Positions 9,059-18,120 of a stretch of 64,000 nt of DNA are shown here, in pieces. The stretch is from Actinospica robiniae DSM 44927 (GTDB lineage Bacteria; Actinomycetota; Actinomycetes; Streptomycetales; Catenulisporaceae). The position numbers were made by a program, and so were the translations under genes. Where the stretch lies: positions 5,376,154-5,440,153 of the forward strand of contig NZ_KI632511.1 in NCBI RefSeq assembly GCF_000504285.1. Reading direction: 5' to 3'. Each line of letters starts with the position of its first letter. Position 1 is the stretch's first letter. A model generated the notes under the pieces. It ran no database searches, had not been told where the DNA came from, and was given only the letters and a program-made list of their open reading frames with translations.

Positions 9059-9282
9059 GCGGCACCGTCCGACGTGGTGATGCCCAACTCGCGCTCGCGC
9101 TGGATCGTGTAGACCCGGGCGATGTCCGCCTTGACGGCCTTCATCCGGCCGTGGTTCTCCAGCTGGCCGGTGGCCTGCTGGAAACGGAGGTTGAACAGCT
9201 CCTCCTTGGCCTCGCGGAGCTTGTCCACCAGAGCCTCGTCCGACAGCTCACGCAGCTCCTGCGTAGCGGTTCCGGCTGCCAT
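9055..9282 (-). CDS. rpmC: 50S ribosomal protein L29
   Basis: This 75-residue protein at the peptide exit tunnel has the typical helical core [20 protein letters not shown] with [13 protein letters not shown]. It overlaps both neighbours (one base with rplP, four with rpsQ), so it is translationally coupled. Confidence 0.96.
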   Translation of the reverse strand: MAAGTATQELRELSDEALVDKLREAKEELFNLRFQQATGQLENHGRMKAVKADIARVYTIQRERELGITTSDGAA

Positions 9283-9701
9283 CAGATCTCACCTGCCTCG
9301 CGCTTGATGATCCGGCACTTGAGCGGCAGCTTGTGCGACGCGCGCAGCAGAGCCTCCCGAGCGACCTTCTCGTTGGGGTAGGAGAGCTCGAACAGCACCC
9401 GACCCGGCTTGACGTTCGCGACCCACCACTCGGGCGAGCCCTTGCCGGAACCCATCCGGGTCTCGGCCGGCTTCTTGGTCAGCGGACGGTCCGGGAAGAT
9501 CTGGATCCAGACCTTGCCGCCACGGCGGATGTGCCGGTTGATCGCGATACGCGCCGACTCGATCTGCCGGTTCGTCACGTACGCCGGGGTCAGCGCCTGG
9601 ATGCCGTACTCGCCGAAGTTCAGCTCGTTGCCGCCCTTCGACGCACCGTGGCGGTCCGGGTGGTGCTGCTTGCGGTGCTTGACCCTGCGGGGGATCAGCA
9701 T
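9282..9701 (-). CDS. rplP: 50S ribosomal protein L16
   Basis: This 139-residue protein of the 50S A-site region starts [19 protein letters not shown] and contains [20 protein letters not shown] and [20 protein letters not shown]. It starts 3 nt after rpsC. Confidence 0.97.
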   Translation of the reverse strand: MLIPRRVKHRKQHHPDRHGASKGGNELNFGEYGIQALTPAYVTNRQIESARIAINRHIRRGGKVWIQIFPDRPLTKKPAETRMGSGKGSPEWWVANVKPGRVLFELSYPNEKVAREALLRASHKLPLKCRIIKREAGEI

Positions 9702-9704
9702 GGC

Positions 9705-10553
9705 CTAGCCCTCCTTCGGTGCTTCGGCAACCGCGACGGCCTCGGCCGCGGGGGCCTCGGTCGCCGCCGGAGCGGTGTTCTCGGTACGGCGCTCGCCGCC
9801 GCGTCCGCCGCGCTCGCCGCCGCGGGCCGGACGCCCGCCGCGCGGACGGTCGCCGCCACGACGGTCGTCACGACCGCCGGTGGACGGGCGCCGCTGCTCG
9901 GCGGCGGCCGCGGCACGCGCCGCGCTGAGCGAGGTGACGTCGCCCTTGTAGACCCAGACCTTCACGCCGATCCGGCCGAAGGTGGTACGGGCCTCGTAGA
10001 AGCCGTAGTCGATGTTCGCGCGCAGCGTGTGCAGGGGCACGCGGCCCTCGCGGTACTGCTCGGAACGCGACATCTCCGCGCCGCCCAGACGTCCGGAGAC
10101 CTGGACCTTCACGCCCTTGGCGCCGGCCTTCATGGTCGTCTGGATCGCCTTGCGCATGGCGCGCCGGAACGCGACTCGCGAGGAGAGCTGCTCGGCCACG
10201 CCCTGCGCGATGAGCTGGGCGTCCATCTCGGGGTTCTTCACCTCGAGGATGTTGAGCTGCACCTGCTTGCCGGTGAGCTTCTCCAGCTCACCGCGGATGC
10301 GCTCGGCCTCGGCGCCGCGCCGGCCGATCACGATGCCCGGACGCGCCGTGTGGATGTCCACGCGGACGCGGTCGCGGGTGCGCTCGATCTCGACCTTGGA
10401 GATGCCGGCCCGCTCCATGCCCTTGGTCATGAGCTTGCGGATCTCGACGTCTTCCTTGACGTACGCCTTGTACATCTTGTCGGCGTACCAGCGCGACTTG
10501 AAGTCGGTGGTGATACCGAGGCGGAACCCGTGCGGGTTGACTTTCTGGCCCAT
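9705..10553 (-). CDS. rpsC: 30S ribosomal protein S3
   Basis: This 282-residue protein has an N-terminal domain beginning [18 protein letters not shown], a KH domain around [19 protein letters not shown], and the S3 C-domain with [12 protein letters not shown]. After about residue 215 there is a long Arg/Gly-rich then Ala/Glu/Pro-rich tail, which is common in actinobacterial S3. It starts at the last base of the rplV stop (TAATG). Confidence 0.97.
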   Translation of the reverse strand: MGQKVNPHGFRLGITTDFKSRWYADKMYKAYVKEDVEIRKLMTKGMERAGISKVEIERTRDRVRVDIHTARPGIVIGRRGAEAERIRGELEKLTGKQVQLNILEVKNPEMDAQLIAQGVAEQLSSRVAFRRAMRKAIQTTMKAGAKGVKVQVSGRLGGAEMSRSEQYREGRVPLHTLRANIDYGFYEARTTFGRIGVKVWVYKGDVTSLSAARAAAAAEQRRPSTGGRDDRRGGDRPRGGRPARGGERGGRGGERRTENTAPAATEAPAAEAVAVAEAPKEG

Positions 10554-10945
10554 TACCGGGTCCTGCCCTTCTTCGCGGCGACCTCGGACTGCTCGACCAC
10601 GATGGTGATGTGGCTCGAACGCTTGCGGATACGGTACGCACGGCCCTGGGCGCGCGGACGGAACCGCTTGAGCGTCGGGCCCTCGTCCACGTAGGCGGCC
10701 GTGATGACCAGATCGCCGTGGAGCTGCTTGTTGTTGCGGGCGTTGGCGGCCGCCGAGGCGACGCACTTGTAGACCGGCTCGGCTGCGGCCCAGGGGGCGA
10801 AGCGCAGGTAGTCCAGCGCCTGCTCCACCGGGACGCCGCGGACCTGGTCCACCACGCGACGGACCTTCATCGGGGTCATCCGGACGTGGCGGGCCTGCGC
10901 GAGCGCCTGGTTGTCCGCCAGGTCCTTGGCCTTGTTCTCAGCCAC
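10553..10945 (-). CDS. rplV: 50S ribosomal protein L22
   Basis: This 130-residue exit-tunnel protein contains [17 protein letters not shown] and the beta-hairpin region [20 protein letters not shown], which looks wild type for macrolide-relevant positions. Its start lies inside rpsS (8-nt overlap). Confidence 0.97.
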   Translation of the reverse strand: MAENKAKDLADNQALAQARHVRMTPMKVRRVVDQVRGVPVEQALDYLRFAPWAAAEPVYKCVASAAANARNNKQLHGDLVITAAYVDEGPTLKRFRPRAQGRAYRIRKRSSHITIVVEQSEVAAKKGRTR

Positions 10946-11219
10946 GGCGCGACCTCCGATCGTCCTTCACGTGACCCTTGAAGGTGCGGGTCGGGGCGAA
11001 CTCGCCCAGCTTGTGGCCGACCATCGACTCGGTGACGAACACCGGGATGTGCTTGCGGCCGTCGTGCACGGCGATCGTGTGGCCCAGCATCGCCGGGACG
11101 ATCATCGAGCGCCGAGACCACGTCTTGATGACGTTGTGGGTGTTCTTCTCGTTCTGGGCGTCCACCTTCTTGATCAGGTGGTCGTCCACGAAGGGACCCT
11201 TCTTGAGACTGCGCGGCAT
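10938..11219 (-). CDS. rpsS: 30S ribosomal protein S19
   Basis: This 93-residue protein begins [19 protein letters not shown] and contains [20 protein letters not shown]. It has a very strong ribosome-binding site (AGGAGGAGG, five bases before ATG) 12 nt after the rplB stop. Confidence 0.98.
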   Translation of the reverse strand: MPRSLKKGPFVDDHLIKKVDAQNEKNTHNVIKTWSRRSMIVPAMLGHTIAVHDGRKHIPVFVTESMVGHKLGEFAPTRTFKGHVKDDRRSRRG

Positions 11220-11231
11220 CTAGACCTCCTC

Positions 11232-12068
11232 CTAGCGCTTCTTGTTCGACTTGCGGCGACGGACGATGTACTTGTCACTGGCCTTGCCCGGCTGGCGGGT
11301 GCGGCCTTCCTTCTGACCCCAGGGCGAGACCGGGTGGCGACCACCGGAGGTCTTGCCCTCACCACCACCGTGCGGGTGGTCGATCGGGTTCATCGCGACA
11401 CCGCGGACGGTCGGGCGCTTGCCCTTCCAGCGCATGCGGCCGGCCTTGCCCCAGTTGATGTTGGCCTGCTCGGCGTTGCCGACCTCGCCGACGGTGGCGC
11501 GGCAGCGCGCGTCGACGTTGCGGATCTCGCCGGAGGGCATACGCAGCTGGGCGTAGGGGCCGTCCTTGGCGACGAGCTGCACGCTGGCGCCGGCCGAACG
11601 GGCGATCTTCGCGCCGCCGCCGGGCCGCAGCTCGATGGCGTGGATGGTCGTACCGGTCGGGATGTTGCGCAGCGGCAGGTTGTTGCCCGGCTTGATGTCC
11701 GCGTTGGGGCCGGACTCGATCGGGTCGCCCTGCTTGAGCTTCGCGGGAGCGATGATGTAGCGCTTGGTGCCGTCCACGTAGTGGAGCAGCGCGATGCGCG
11801 CGGTGCGGTTGGGGTCGTACTCGATGTGCGCGACCTTCGCCGGCACGCCGTCCTTGTCATCCCGACGGAAGTCGATGACACGGTAGGCGCGCTTGTGGCC
11901 ACCGCCCTGGTGACGGACCGTCACGCGACCCTGCGCGTTACGGCCGCCCTTGGAGTGCAGCGGGCGGACCAGAGACTTCTCCGGGGTGTCCCGGGTGATC
12001 TCGACGAAGTCGGCAACGCTGGCGCCGCGGCGACCGGGGGTCGTCGGCTTGTACTTGCGAATGCCCAT
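11232..12068 (-). CDS. rplB: 50S ribosomal protein L2
   Basis: This 278-residue protein near the peptidyl-transferase centre begins [18 protein letters not shown] and carries the conserved [16 protein letters not shown] loop with the functionally important His. It lies 34 nt after rplW. Confidence 0.98.
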   Translation of the reverse strand: MGIRKYKPTTPGRRGASVADFVEITRDTPEKSLVRPLHSKGGRNAQGRVTVRHQGGGHKRAYRVIDFRRDDKDGVPAKVAHIEYDPNRTARIALLHYVDGTKRYIIAPAKLKQGDPIESGPNADIKPGNNLPLRNIPTGTTIHAIELRPGGGAKIARSAGASVQLVAKDGPYAQLRMPSGEIRNVDARCRATVGEVGNAEQANINWGKAGRMRWKGKRPTVRGVAMNPIDHPHGGGEGKTSGGRHPVSPWGQKEGRTRQPGKASDKYIVRRRKSNKKR

Positions 12069-12102
12069 GGCTTTGAGATTCCTCTAATTCCTCGGACCGG
12101 CC

Positions 12103-12438
12103 TTAGGAGACCGGACCCCCGAAGATGTCGATGCGGCTCTTCTTGCTGGCGTCGTTCGGCTGAGGGTCGACCGACACGATGGCGCGCTTGGTGGAGGCCC
12201 GGTGGCCGTAGGTGCCGACCCGGGTCCGCTTCCGCTTGCCCTTGCGGTTGATCGTGTTCACAGCCGTCACCTCGACGTCGAAGAGCAGCTCGACCGCGTC
12301 GCGGATCTGCTCCTTGTTCGCGTCCGGGTGCACGATGAACGTGTACTTGTTCTCGTCGAGCAGCGCGTAGCTCTTCTCCGAGACGACCGGCTTGATCAGC
12401 AGGTCGCGGGCGAGAACGTAACGGTCCTTGGCAGCCAT
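12103..12438 (-). CDS. rplW: 50S ribosomal protein L23
   Basis: This 111-residue exit-tunnel protein docks trigger factor and SRP. It begins [20 protein letters not shown] and contains [21 protein letters not shown] chose the ATG at 12438, which overlaps the rplD stop by one base; longer in-frame extension runs inside rplD. Confidence 0.97.
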   Translation of the reverse strand: MAAKDRYVLARDLLIKPVVSEKSYALLDENKYTFIVHPDANKEQIRDAVELLFDVEVTAVNTINRKGKRKRTRVGTYGHRASTKRAIVSVDPQPNDASKKSRIDIFGGPVS

Positions 12439-13064
12439 CAGGCCTCGCTCCCTTCGGTGTCGGCCGAGGCCTTCTTCGGGCCGGCGACGAAGGCGTCGAA
12501 ACCGGCCTGAGTGAAGATCACGTCGTCGCTGACCAGCACGTCGTACGTGTTCAGCTGGTCGGCGTGCAGCAGGTGCACCTCGGGGAGGTTGCGCAGCGAG
12601 AGCCACGCGTTGGTCTCTTCGCGGCCGAGCACCACGAGCACGTTGCGGCGCTCGGTGACGGCGGCGATCGCGGTCTTGGCGGCCTTGGTCGAAGGCACGT
12701 CCGCGGCGAACGCGTCGACGACGTGCAGCCGGCCGTTGCGGGCGCGGTCCGAGAGGGCGCAGCGCAGGGCCGCGGCCTTCATCTTCTTCGGCGTCCGCTG
12801 CGCGTAGTCACGCGGCTTGGGGCCGTGCACGACGCCACCGCCGGCGAACTGCGGCGCGCGGGTCGAGCCCTGACGGGCGCGGCCGGTGCCCTTCTGCCGG
12901 TACGGCTTCTTGCCGCCACCACGGACTTCGCCGCGGCGCTTGGTGCTGTGCGTGCCCTGGCGAGCCGCCGCGAGCTGGGCGACCACGACCTGGTGCACCA
13001 GCGGGACGTTCACCTGGACGTCGAAGATCTCCGCGGGGAGGTCGACGGTAACAGTGGTAGTCAT
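12438..13064 (-). CDS. rplD: 50S ribosomal protein L4
   Basis: This 208-residue protein has the tunnel loop [20 protein letters not shown] followed by [17 protein letters not shown], and the C-terminal Rossmann-like part with [22 protein letters not shown] 13064 is preceded by AAGGG and GAGAGAG and lies 5 nt after rplC. In E. coli L4 represses its own operon by attenuation in the rpsJ leader; whether that applies here cannot be told. Confidence 0.97.
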   Translation of the reverse strand: MTTTVTVDLPAEIFDVQVNVPLVHQVVVAQLAAARQGTHSTKRRGEVRGGGKKPYRQKGTGRARQGSTRAPQFAGGGVVHGPKPRDYAQRTPKKMKAAALRCALSDRARNGRLHVVDAFAADVPSTKAAKTAIAAVTERRNVLVVLGREETNAWLSLRNLPEVHLLHADQLNTYDVLVSDDVIFTQAGFDAFVAGPKKASADTEGSEA

Positions 13065-13069
13065 CTCTC

Positions 13070-13711
13070 TCAGCCCTTCGCCGCCGTCTTGACGAGCACG
13101 AGGCCGCCGTTGGGGCCGGGAACGGCACCCTTGATCAGCAGCAGGCCCTTCTCGGCGTCGATCGCGTGGACGGTCAGGTTCTGCACGGTGACCCGCTCGT
13201 TGCCCATCCGGCCGGCCATCCGCACGCCCTTGAAGACGCGACCGGGGGTCGCGCAGGCGCCGATGGAACCGGGCGAACGGTGCTTGCGCTGCACACCGTG
13301 TCCGGCGCCCAGACCCTTGAAGTTGTGGCGCTTCATGACACCGGCGAAGCCTTTGCCCTTGGAAGTGCCCATCACGTCGATCTTCTGGCCCGAGGCGAAG
13401 ACCTCGGCGGTGATCTCCTGGCCGGCGGTGTACTCGCCGGCGTCCGAGGTGCGGATCTCCACGAGGTGCCGGCGCGGGGTCACGCCGTGCTTCTCGAAGT
13501 GGCCCTTCTCCGGCTTGTTGACCTTGCGCGGGTCGATCTCGCCGAAGGCGAGCTGGACCGCGGCGTAGCCGTCCTTCTCGATGCTGCGCACCTGGGTCAC
13601 GACGCACGGCCCGGCCTTGACCACGGTCACCGGGACGACCCGGTTGTCCGCGTCCCAGACCTGGGTCATGCCGAGCTTCTCACCCAGGACGCCCTTGATC
13701 TGCTTGTCCAT
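13070..13711 (-). CDS. rplC: 50S ribosomal protein L3
   Basis: This 213-residue 23S-binding protein begins [20 protein letters not shown] and contains [20 protein letters not shown] and the loop [15 protein letters not shown] near the peptidyl-transferase centre. It starts 14 nt after rpsJ. Confidence 0.98.
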   Translation of the reverse strand: MDKQIKGVLGEKLGMTQVWDADNRVVPVTVVKAGPCVVTQVRSIEKDGYAAVQLAFGEIDPRKVNKPEKGHFEKHGVTPRRHLVEIRTSDAGEYTAGQEITAEVFASGQKIDVMGTSKGKGFAGVMKRHNFKGLGAGHGVQRKHRSPGSIGACATPGRVFKGVRMAGRMGNERVTVQNLTVHAIDAEKGLLLIKGAVPGPNGGLVLVKTAAKG

Positions 13712-13725
13712 GATCCTAAGCGTCC

Positions 13726-14034
13726 TTACAGCTTGATCTCGATGTCGACACCGGCCGGCAGGTCGAGCCGCATGAGCGAGTCGACCGTCTTGGGCGTGGG
13801 GTCGAGGATGTCGATGAGCCGCTTGTGCGTCCGCATCTCGAAGTGCTCGCGCGAGTCCTTGTACTTGTGCGGCGAGCGGATGACGCAGTACACGTTCTTC
13901 TCAGTCGGCAGCGGCACCGGGCCCGCGACCTGGGCGCCAGTCCGGCTCACCGTCTCGACGATCTTGCGCGCCGAAGAGTCGATGACCTCGTGGTCGTAGG
14001 CCTTGAGCCTGATGCGGATCTTCTGTCCCGCCAT
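13726..14034 (-). CDS. rpsJ: 30S ribosomal protein S10 (NusE)
   Basis: This 102-residue protein starts [20 protein letters not shown] and contains [20 protein letters not shown]. It works in the 30S head and as NusE, the partner of NusG in antitermination. It opens the S10 operon. Its leader holds an element also found in front of rpsL. Confidence 0.98.
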   Translation of the reverse strand: MAGQKIRIRLKAYDHEVIDSSARKIVETVSRTGAQVAGPVPLPTEKNVYCVIRSPHKYKDSREHFEMRTHKRLIDILDPTPKTVDSLMRLDLPAGVDIEIKL

Positions 14035-14200
14035 GGCTGCGTAGTTTCCTTCTTCTCGTTAACCTCTGCGGCCTCTCCGGCGGTCCAGCGGACCGACAGG
14101 GAAGCCCTGCTGTCTTTCGACCGCACGCGGGGGGCCGCATGAGATCTTCAGGCCGTCATCCACCGGGCGGGCGCCCGACGGACCGTACCCGGCGGTAGGT
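14035..14200. other. proximal part of the rpsJ leader, no gene
   Basis: This stretch leads from the conserved leader element to the rpsJ ATG. AAGGAAA precedes the start at a slightly long distance. No reading frame here resembles a protein. Confidence 0.6.
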
Positions 14201-14241
14201 CTTGTCCGGATTTCTCCGACCCACGCGGTCGGGCGTGTCGC
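14201..14241 (-). promoter_or_regulatory. leader element of rpsJ shared with rpsL
   Basis: On the minus strand the element reads GCGACACGCCCGACC, then a short loop, then GGGTCGGAG, and ends CCGGACAAG. CCGACC and GGTCGG can pair. The same arrangement occurs at 43081-43130 before rpsL. It lies about 170-205 nt upstream of the rpsJ start. Confidence 0.6.
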
Positions 14242-14446
14242 ATTGCGGCCGCACGCCTTCCCGCAGGCAGGCGCCAACCTGCCGGTCACTATCACTCGAT
14301 GAGGACGGTGATGCGGGTCCGGAGAGGCATCCGGCGGCCCACGCCTCCGGATAACAGGGGGCGGCCGCGCGGACGGGCGCGCCGGGGGGCCGGCGCGACT
14401 CCGGGGGTACCCGGAACAGGGCATGCCTGCTCCGAGCAACTACAAC

Positions 14447-14476
14447 AGTGTGCCGTATTTCGGCGATCGATACCAA
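14447..14476 (-). promoter_or_regulatory. weak candidate promoter of the S10 operon
   Basis: TTGGTA (14471-14476) and CACACT (14447-14452) on the minus strand are 18 nt apart. It would give a leader of about 400 nt containing the shared element. Other -10-like boxes exist between 14241 and 14447 without good -35 partners, so this is a guess. Confidence 0.22.
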
Positions 14477-14587
14477 ATCCACCCCGCGGTCCGGCGGCGC
14501 CGCGGCGCGAGGGGCCGAAGGCCGAGGCCGGCCGGGCGCCGTACCCGCCGTCCGCGCTCACGTCAACGGCTTCTGATACAGAGTTCA

Positions 14588-14593
14588 TATAGT
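14588..14593 (+). promoter_or_regulatory. -10 box of the glycoside hydrolase gene, leaderless type
   Basis: TATAGT lies 8 nt before the ATG at 14602. Transcription would start at or beside the start codon, and there is no Shine-Dalgarno sequence. I see no clear -35 box. Confidence 0.5.
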
Positions 14594-14601
14594 CTGCGAC
14601 C

Positions 14602-15768
14602 ATGTCCATAAGCTCAGAGCGGCGGTCCCGCGGGGTCCTCGCCGGTGTCTGCCTGGTCGCGGTCGCGCTCGCCACCGTCTTCGCCGTCAACAGCGGTTCG
14701 ACCCAGGCGAACTCGGCGAATCCGGCGATCGCCGCTGGTTCCGCCGCTACCGGTTCGACGGGCCATCAGCTGCACTTCGGCGTGGCCTACGGCAACACCC
14801 TGCTCGGAGCGCCCACCGCGACCGTGGACGCGGCGCTGAACGACGCGGTCGCCGTCGGCGCCGAGTGGGTCCGGGTGGACCTGCCGTGGATAGCGATCCA
14901 GCCGACCGCCGAATCCGGGTACGACTGGAGCGGCCTGGACACCCTGGTCATCGCCGCGGGCACGCGCCACCTGCACGTGGACCCGATTCTAGACCAGGTG
15001 CCGCAGTGGGCCCGGGCCTCGGACTGCGCCTCGGACTACGAGTGCCCGCCGGCCGACCCGAACGCGTTCGCCGCGTTCGCCGCGGCGGCCGCCAAGCACT
15101 TCGGCCCGATGGGCGTGGACACCTGGGAGATCTGGAACGAGCCGAACCTGAAGGCCTGGGCCCCCGAGCCCGACCCGGCCGGATACGACAAGCTGCTGGT
15201 CGCCACGTCGAAGGCGATCCGCGCGGTCCAGCCGCACGCGTACATCATCTTCGGCGGCCTCGCCGCGGTGGCGACCGACCCGAGCCTGAAGCAGGTCTCG
15301 GCCTACGACTTCCTCGCCGCCGTCGGCAGGCTGGGCGGCACCCGCTACGTGGACGCGGTCGGCTTCCACCCGTACTCGGCTCCGGTCATGCCCAGCGCCG
15401 CCACGAACTTCGCGAACATCTCCAGCACCCCGTACAACCTGGTCGCGGCCCTGGCCCAGTCCGGCACGCCGGACGTCCCGATCTGGATCACCGAGTCGGG
15501 CGCCAACGTGGCGCAGGCCGCGACCGACCCGACCGCCGCGAAGCCGGCCACCCAGCAGGCCGAGCAGGAGCAGGCCGCGTACGCGACCAACCTGGTCCAG
15601 ACCGTCGCCGCCAACCCGCACGTGGCCGCCGACTTCTGGTACGCGGACCAGGACGCCCCGCAGGACAAGCTCTTCTTCGGCCTGCGCCGGGCGAACGGCA
15701 CCGCCCGGCCCTCGTTCGACGCGCTCAAGACCGCCATCGCGCAATGCCGGTGCGACTCAGGAAACTGA
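14602..15768 (+). CDS. secreted clan-A glycoside hydrolase (GH39/GH5-like)
   Basis: This 388-residue protein has a basic start, a hydrophobic signal segment at about residues 11-30 (GVLAGVCLVAVALATVFAV) and then a TIM-barrel glycosidase domain. The motif DTWEIWNEPN places the acid/base Glu at 180, and IWITESG places the likely nucleophile Glu at 298. FHPYS at about 255 is also typical. It probably acts outside the cell or in the envelope on a polysaccharide. It stands at the end of the polysaccharide locus, converging with a glycosyltransferase, which suggests trimming or turnover of that glycan. PslG-like enzymes of exopolysaccharide clusters are a possible analogue. The exact substrate cannot be told. 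Confidence 0.85.
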   Translation: MSISSERRSRGVLAGVCLVAVALATVFAVNSGSTQANSANPAIAAGSAATGSTGHQLHFGVAYGNTLLGAPTATVDAALNDAVAVGAEWVRVDLPWIAIQPTAESGYDWSGLDTLVIAAGTRHLHVDPILDQVPQWARASDCASDYECPPADPNAFAAFAAAAAKHFGPMGVDTWEIWNEPNLKAWAPEPDPAGYDKLLVATSKAIRAVQPHAYIIFGGLAAVATDPSLKQVSAYDFLAAVGRLGGTRYVDAVGFHPYSAPVMPSAATNFANISSTPYNLVAALAQSGTPDVPIWITESGANVAQAATDPTAAKPATQQAEQEQAAYATNLVQTVAANPHVAADFWYADQDAPQDKLFFGLRRANGTARPSFDALKTAIAQCRCDSGN

Positions 15769-16950
15769 CGCCGAGGCCCGGCGCCCGGCGCGGGCGCCGG
15801 CCACCTCGCGGTAGTGCGCGGCCACGGCGTCCACGAAGGCGTCCACGTCATAGGCGGCGGAGCGCCGCGCCGAAGCGCGGCCCATCTCCCGCAGCAGCTC
15901 CCGGTCGCCGAGCAGCCGGGTCAGCTCCCGGGCCAGCTCGGCCGGGTCGCCCGGCTCGACCAGGGCGCCGTTGTCCGGGCCGATCAGCTCCGGGATCCCG
16001 CCCACCCGCGAGCCCACCAGCGCCCGGCCGAGCTGCAGCGCCTCCAGGGCGACGGTCGGGAAGTTCTCCGGCCACAGCGAGGGCAGCACGACGACGCTCG
16101 CCGAGGCCAGCTGCTCGGCCACCCCGGCCTCGTCCCGCCAGCCCAGGAAGCGGACGGCGCCGTCCGCGACGAGGTCGGCGGCGTCCGCCTCCAGCCGGGC
16201 GCGCTCCCGGCCGTCCCCGACGACCGCGAGCGTGGCGTCGGGCAGCTCGCGGCGCACCCGGCGGTGGGCGTCCAGAAGGTGGTGGACGCCCTTGACCCGC
16301 TCCAGCCGGCCGACGTACACGAGGCGGCGGGCGCCGCTCACCGGGGACGCCTCGGCGAGGCGCTCGATCCCGTTCGGCAGGACGTGCACCGGCACCCTCC
16401 GGACGTCCGGGCGCACGGCCTCGGCGAAATAGCGGCTGGGCGCGAGCACCCGGTCCACCCGCCGCACCAGCGGCAGGAAGGCAGGCCGCTGGACCAGGCG
16501 GAGATACGCCAGCAGGGCCCGGTCCGGCGCCGAGAGCGAGCCGGCGGTCGCGCTGGGCAGGTTCCACCGCAGGAGGTCCCTGGTCCAGCTCTCCGGGCCG
16601 TGGACGGTCAGCACGCGCGGGTAGTCCCGGGTGACCGTGAACACCGCCGGGCTGAACTCGCCGACGGTGTGCAGGTGGACGCAGTCCGGCCGGAAATCGG
16701 CCAGGATCCGCTCGAGCCCGCGGCGCGCCGCCGGATGCCACAGGTAACCGCGCGCCTTCGCTGCCCCCCGGCCTTCGACCGCCGGAATCAGATGGTCCGC
16801 GAACACCTCCTGCTCGCCGGTGAGCAGCTTGTCGGTGGCCACCACCCGGACCTCGTGCCCGCGCGCGGTCAGGCCGTCGCGCAGGATCCGGACGCTCTTC
16901 TCCGCCCCGCCGGCCTCGAAGGCGATGTTGACGATCTGCAGAATGCGCAT
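15757..16950 (-). CDS. GT4-family glycosyltransferase
   Basis: This 397-residue GT-B enzyme begins MRILQIVNIAFEAGGAEKSV with the Gly-rich acceptor-side loop. The C-terminal nucleotide-sugar domain includes RRLVYVGRLERVKGVHHLLD and the GT4 EX7E-type motif in PSLWPENFPTVALEALQLG. It likely transfers a sugar from a nucleotide donor to a lipid-linked or growing glycan at the inner membrane face. ATG 16950 is chosen because it directly precedes the first beta strand. It is downstream of another GT4 gene (28-nt gap) and its 3' end overlaps the convergent hydrolase gene by 12 nt. Confidence 0.88.
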   Translation of the reverse strand: MRILQIVNIAFEAGGAEKSVRILRDGLTARGHEVRVVATDKLLTGEQEVFADHLIPAVEGRGAAKARGYLWHPAARRGLERILADFRPDCVHLHTVGEFSPAVFTVTRDYPRVLTVHGPESWTRDLLRWNLPSATAGSLSAPDRALLAYLRLVQRPAFLPLVRRVDRVLAPSRYFAEAVRPDVRRVPVHVLPNGIERLAEASPVSGARRLVYVGRLERVKGVHHLLDAHRRVRRELPDATLAVVGDGRERARLEADAADLVADGAVRFLGWRDEAGVAEQLASASVVVLPSLWPENFPTVALEALQLGRALVGSRVGGIPELIGPDNGALVEPGDPAELARELTRLLGDRELLREMGRASARRSAAYDVDAFVDAVAAHYREVAGARAGRRASASVS

Positions 16951-16978
16951 GCGAAGCCTCCGGGCAGTTCGAGCGCGG

Positions 16979-18106
16979 CTAGAGCGAACGGAACAGGTCG
17001 ATGTACGTGCGGGCGAGCAGCGGCCAGGCGAAGCGGGCCTCAGCGCGGGCACGCCCGGCCTTGCCCATCCGGTCGGCCAGCTCGTCGTCCACGAGCAGCC
17101 TGCGGCAGGCCGCGGCCAGGGCCTCGACGTCTCCGGGCGGCACGATGAGCCCGGCCTCGCCGTCCTGGACCACGTAGGCCAGGCTGCCGACGTCGGAGGC
17201 CACCAGCGGGGTGGCGCAGGCCATCCCCTCCATCAGCACCGTCCCGGCGCACTCGGCGTGGCTGGTGGACGGGAGCACCAGCACCGCGGCGTGCCGCATC
17301 GCCTCGACCAGCTCGGCGCCGTGCAGCGCCCCGGTCGCCTCGACCCGGTCTGCGACGCCCAGCTCGCCGGCCAGCCGGAGGTGGTCCGGCAGCGCGTCGC
17401 CGCTGCCCACGAGGCGCAGCCGCACGTCCGGCAGGTCCCGCAGCAGGGTCATCGCGCGCAGCAGGACGTCGATGCCCTTCCAGGCCGAGGTCCGGTCGAT
17501 CCGCCCCACGTACACGAGGTCGCGGGGGCGCTGCGAGGGCGCCGGGCCGGGCACGAAGCGCTCGAGGTCCACGCCCGGCGTGATCAGGACGGCGTCCGGC
17601 CGCTCCGCCGCCAGCGAGGACGGTCCCACCGGCACGGCGACGTCCGCCGAGCGCAGGACCCGGGGCAGGACGTGCCGCTCGTACCGGGCGATGATCCAGT
17701 CCGCGAGCCCGGACCCCGGCTCGCCCTTGTGCATGGTGCCGGCGTGGTAGGTCAGGACCGTACGGCGCTTGCCGGCGACGGCCATCGCCGTGTCCGCCAG
17801 GCCCGGCACCGGTGCGTGCGCGTTGACGATCTGCGCGCCGGTCCTGCGCAGCCACCTGCGCACCTGGATCGGCCAGAGCGGACTGATCGGGGAGTTCGAC
17901 AGCCGCAGGAGCACGCCCAGCCGGACGACGAGCACGCCGTCCTCGGTGCCGACGGACGTGCGCCACCCCGACTCCCGGGTGGTGATCACGACCGGCTCCA
18001 GGTCCGCCTCCTCGCCGACCGCCCGCGCGATCCGCGCGACGTAGTTCTCCACCCCGCCGATCTTCGGCGGATAGTAGGCGCAGACGAAGGCTATGACGCG
18101 TTTCAT
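16979..18106 (-). CDS. GT4-family glycosyltransferase
   Basis: This 375-residue GT-B enzyme has KRVIAFVCAYYPPKIGGVEN at the start, RDLVYVGRIDRTSAWKGIDV in the middle, and the donor-site motif HAECAGTVLMEGMACATPLV. It resembles mannosyl- or glucosyltransferases of capsule and lipoglycan loci; the sugar is unknown. ATG 18106 with GAGGATCCG in front is preferred over an in-frame GTG at 18127 that overlaps the flippase stop. It follows the flippase gene by 14 nt. Confidence 0.87.
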   Translation of the reverse strand: MKRVIAFVCAYYPPKIGGVENYVARIARAVGEEADLEPVVITTRESGWRTSVGTEDGVLVVRLGVLLRLSNSPISPLWPIQVRRWLRRTGAQIVNAHAPVPGLADTAMAVAGKRRTVLTYHAGTMHKGEPGSGLADWIIARYERHVLPRVLRSADVAVPVGPSSLAAERPDAVLITPGVDLERFVPGPAPSQRPRDLVYVGRIDRTSAWKGIDVLLRAMTLLRDLPDVRLRLVGSGDALPDHLRLAGELGVADRVEATGALHGAELVEAMRHAAVLVLPSTSHAECAGTVLMEGMACATPLVASDVGSLAYVVQDGEAGLIVPPGDVEALAAACRRLLVDDELADRMGKAGRARAEARFAWPLLARTYIDLFRSL

Positions 18107-18120
18107 CGGATCCTCACCCT

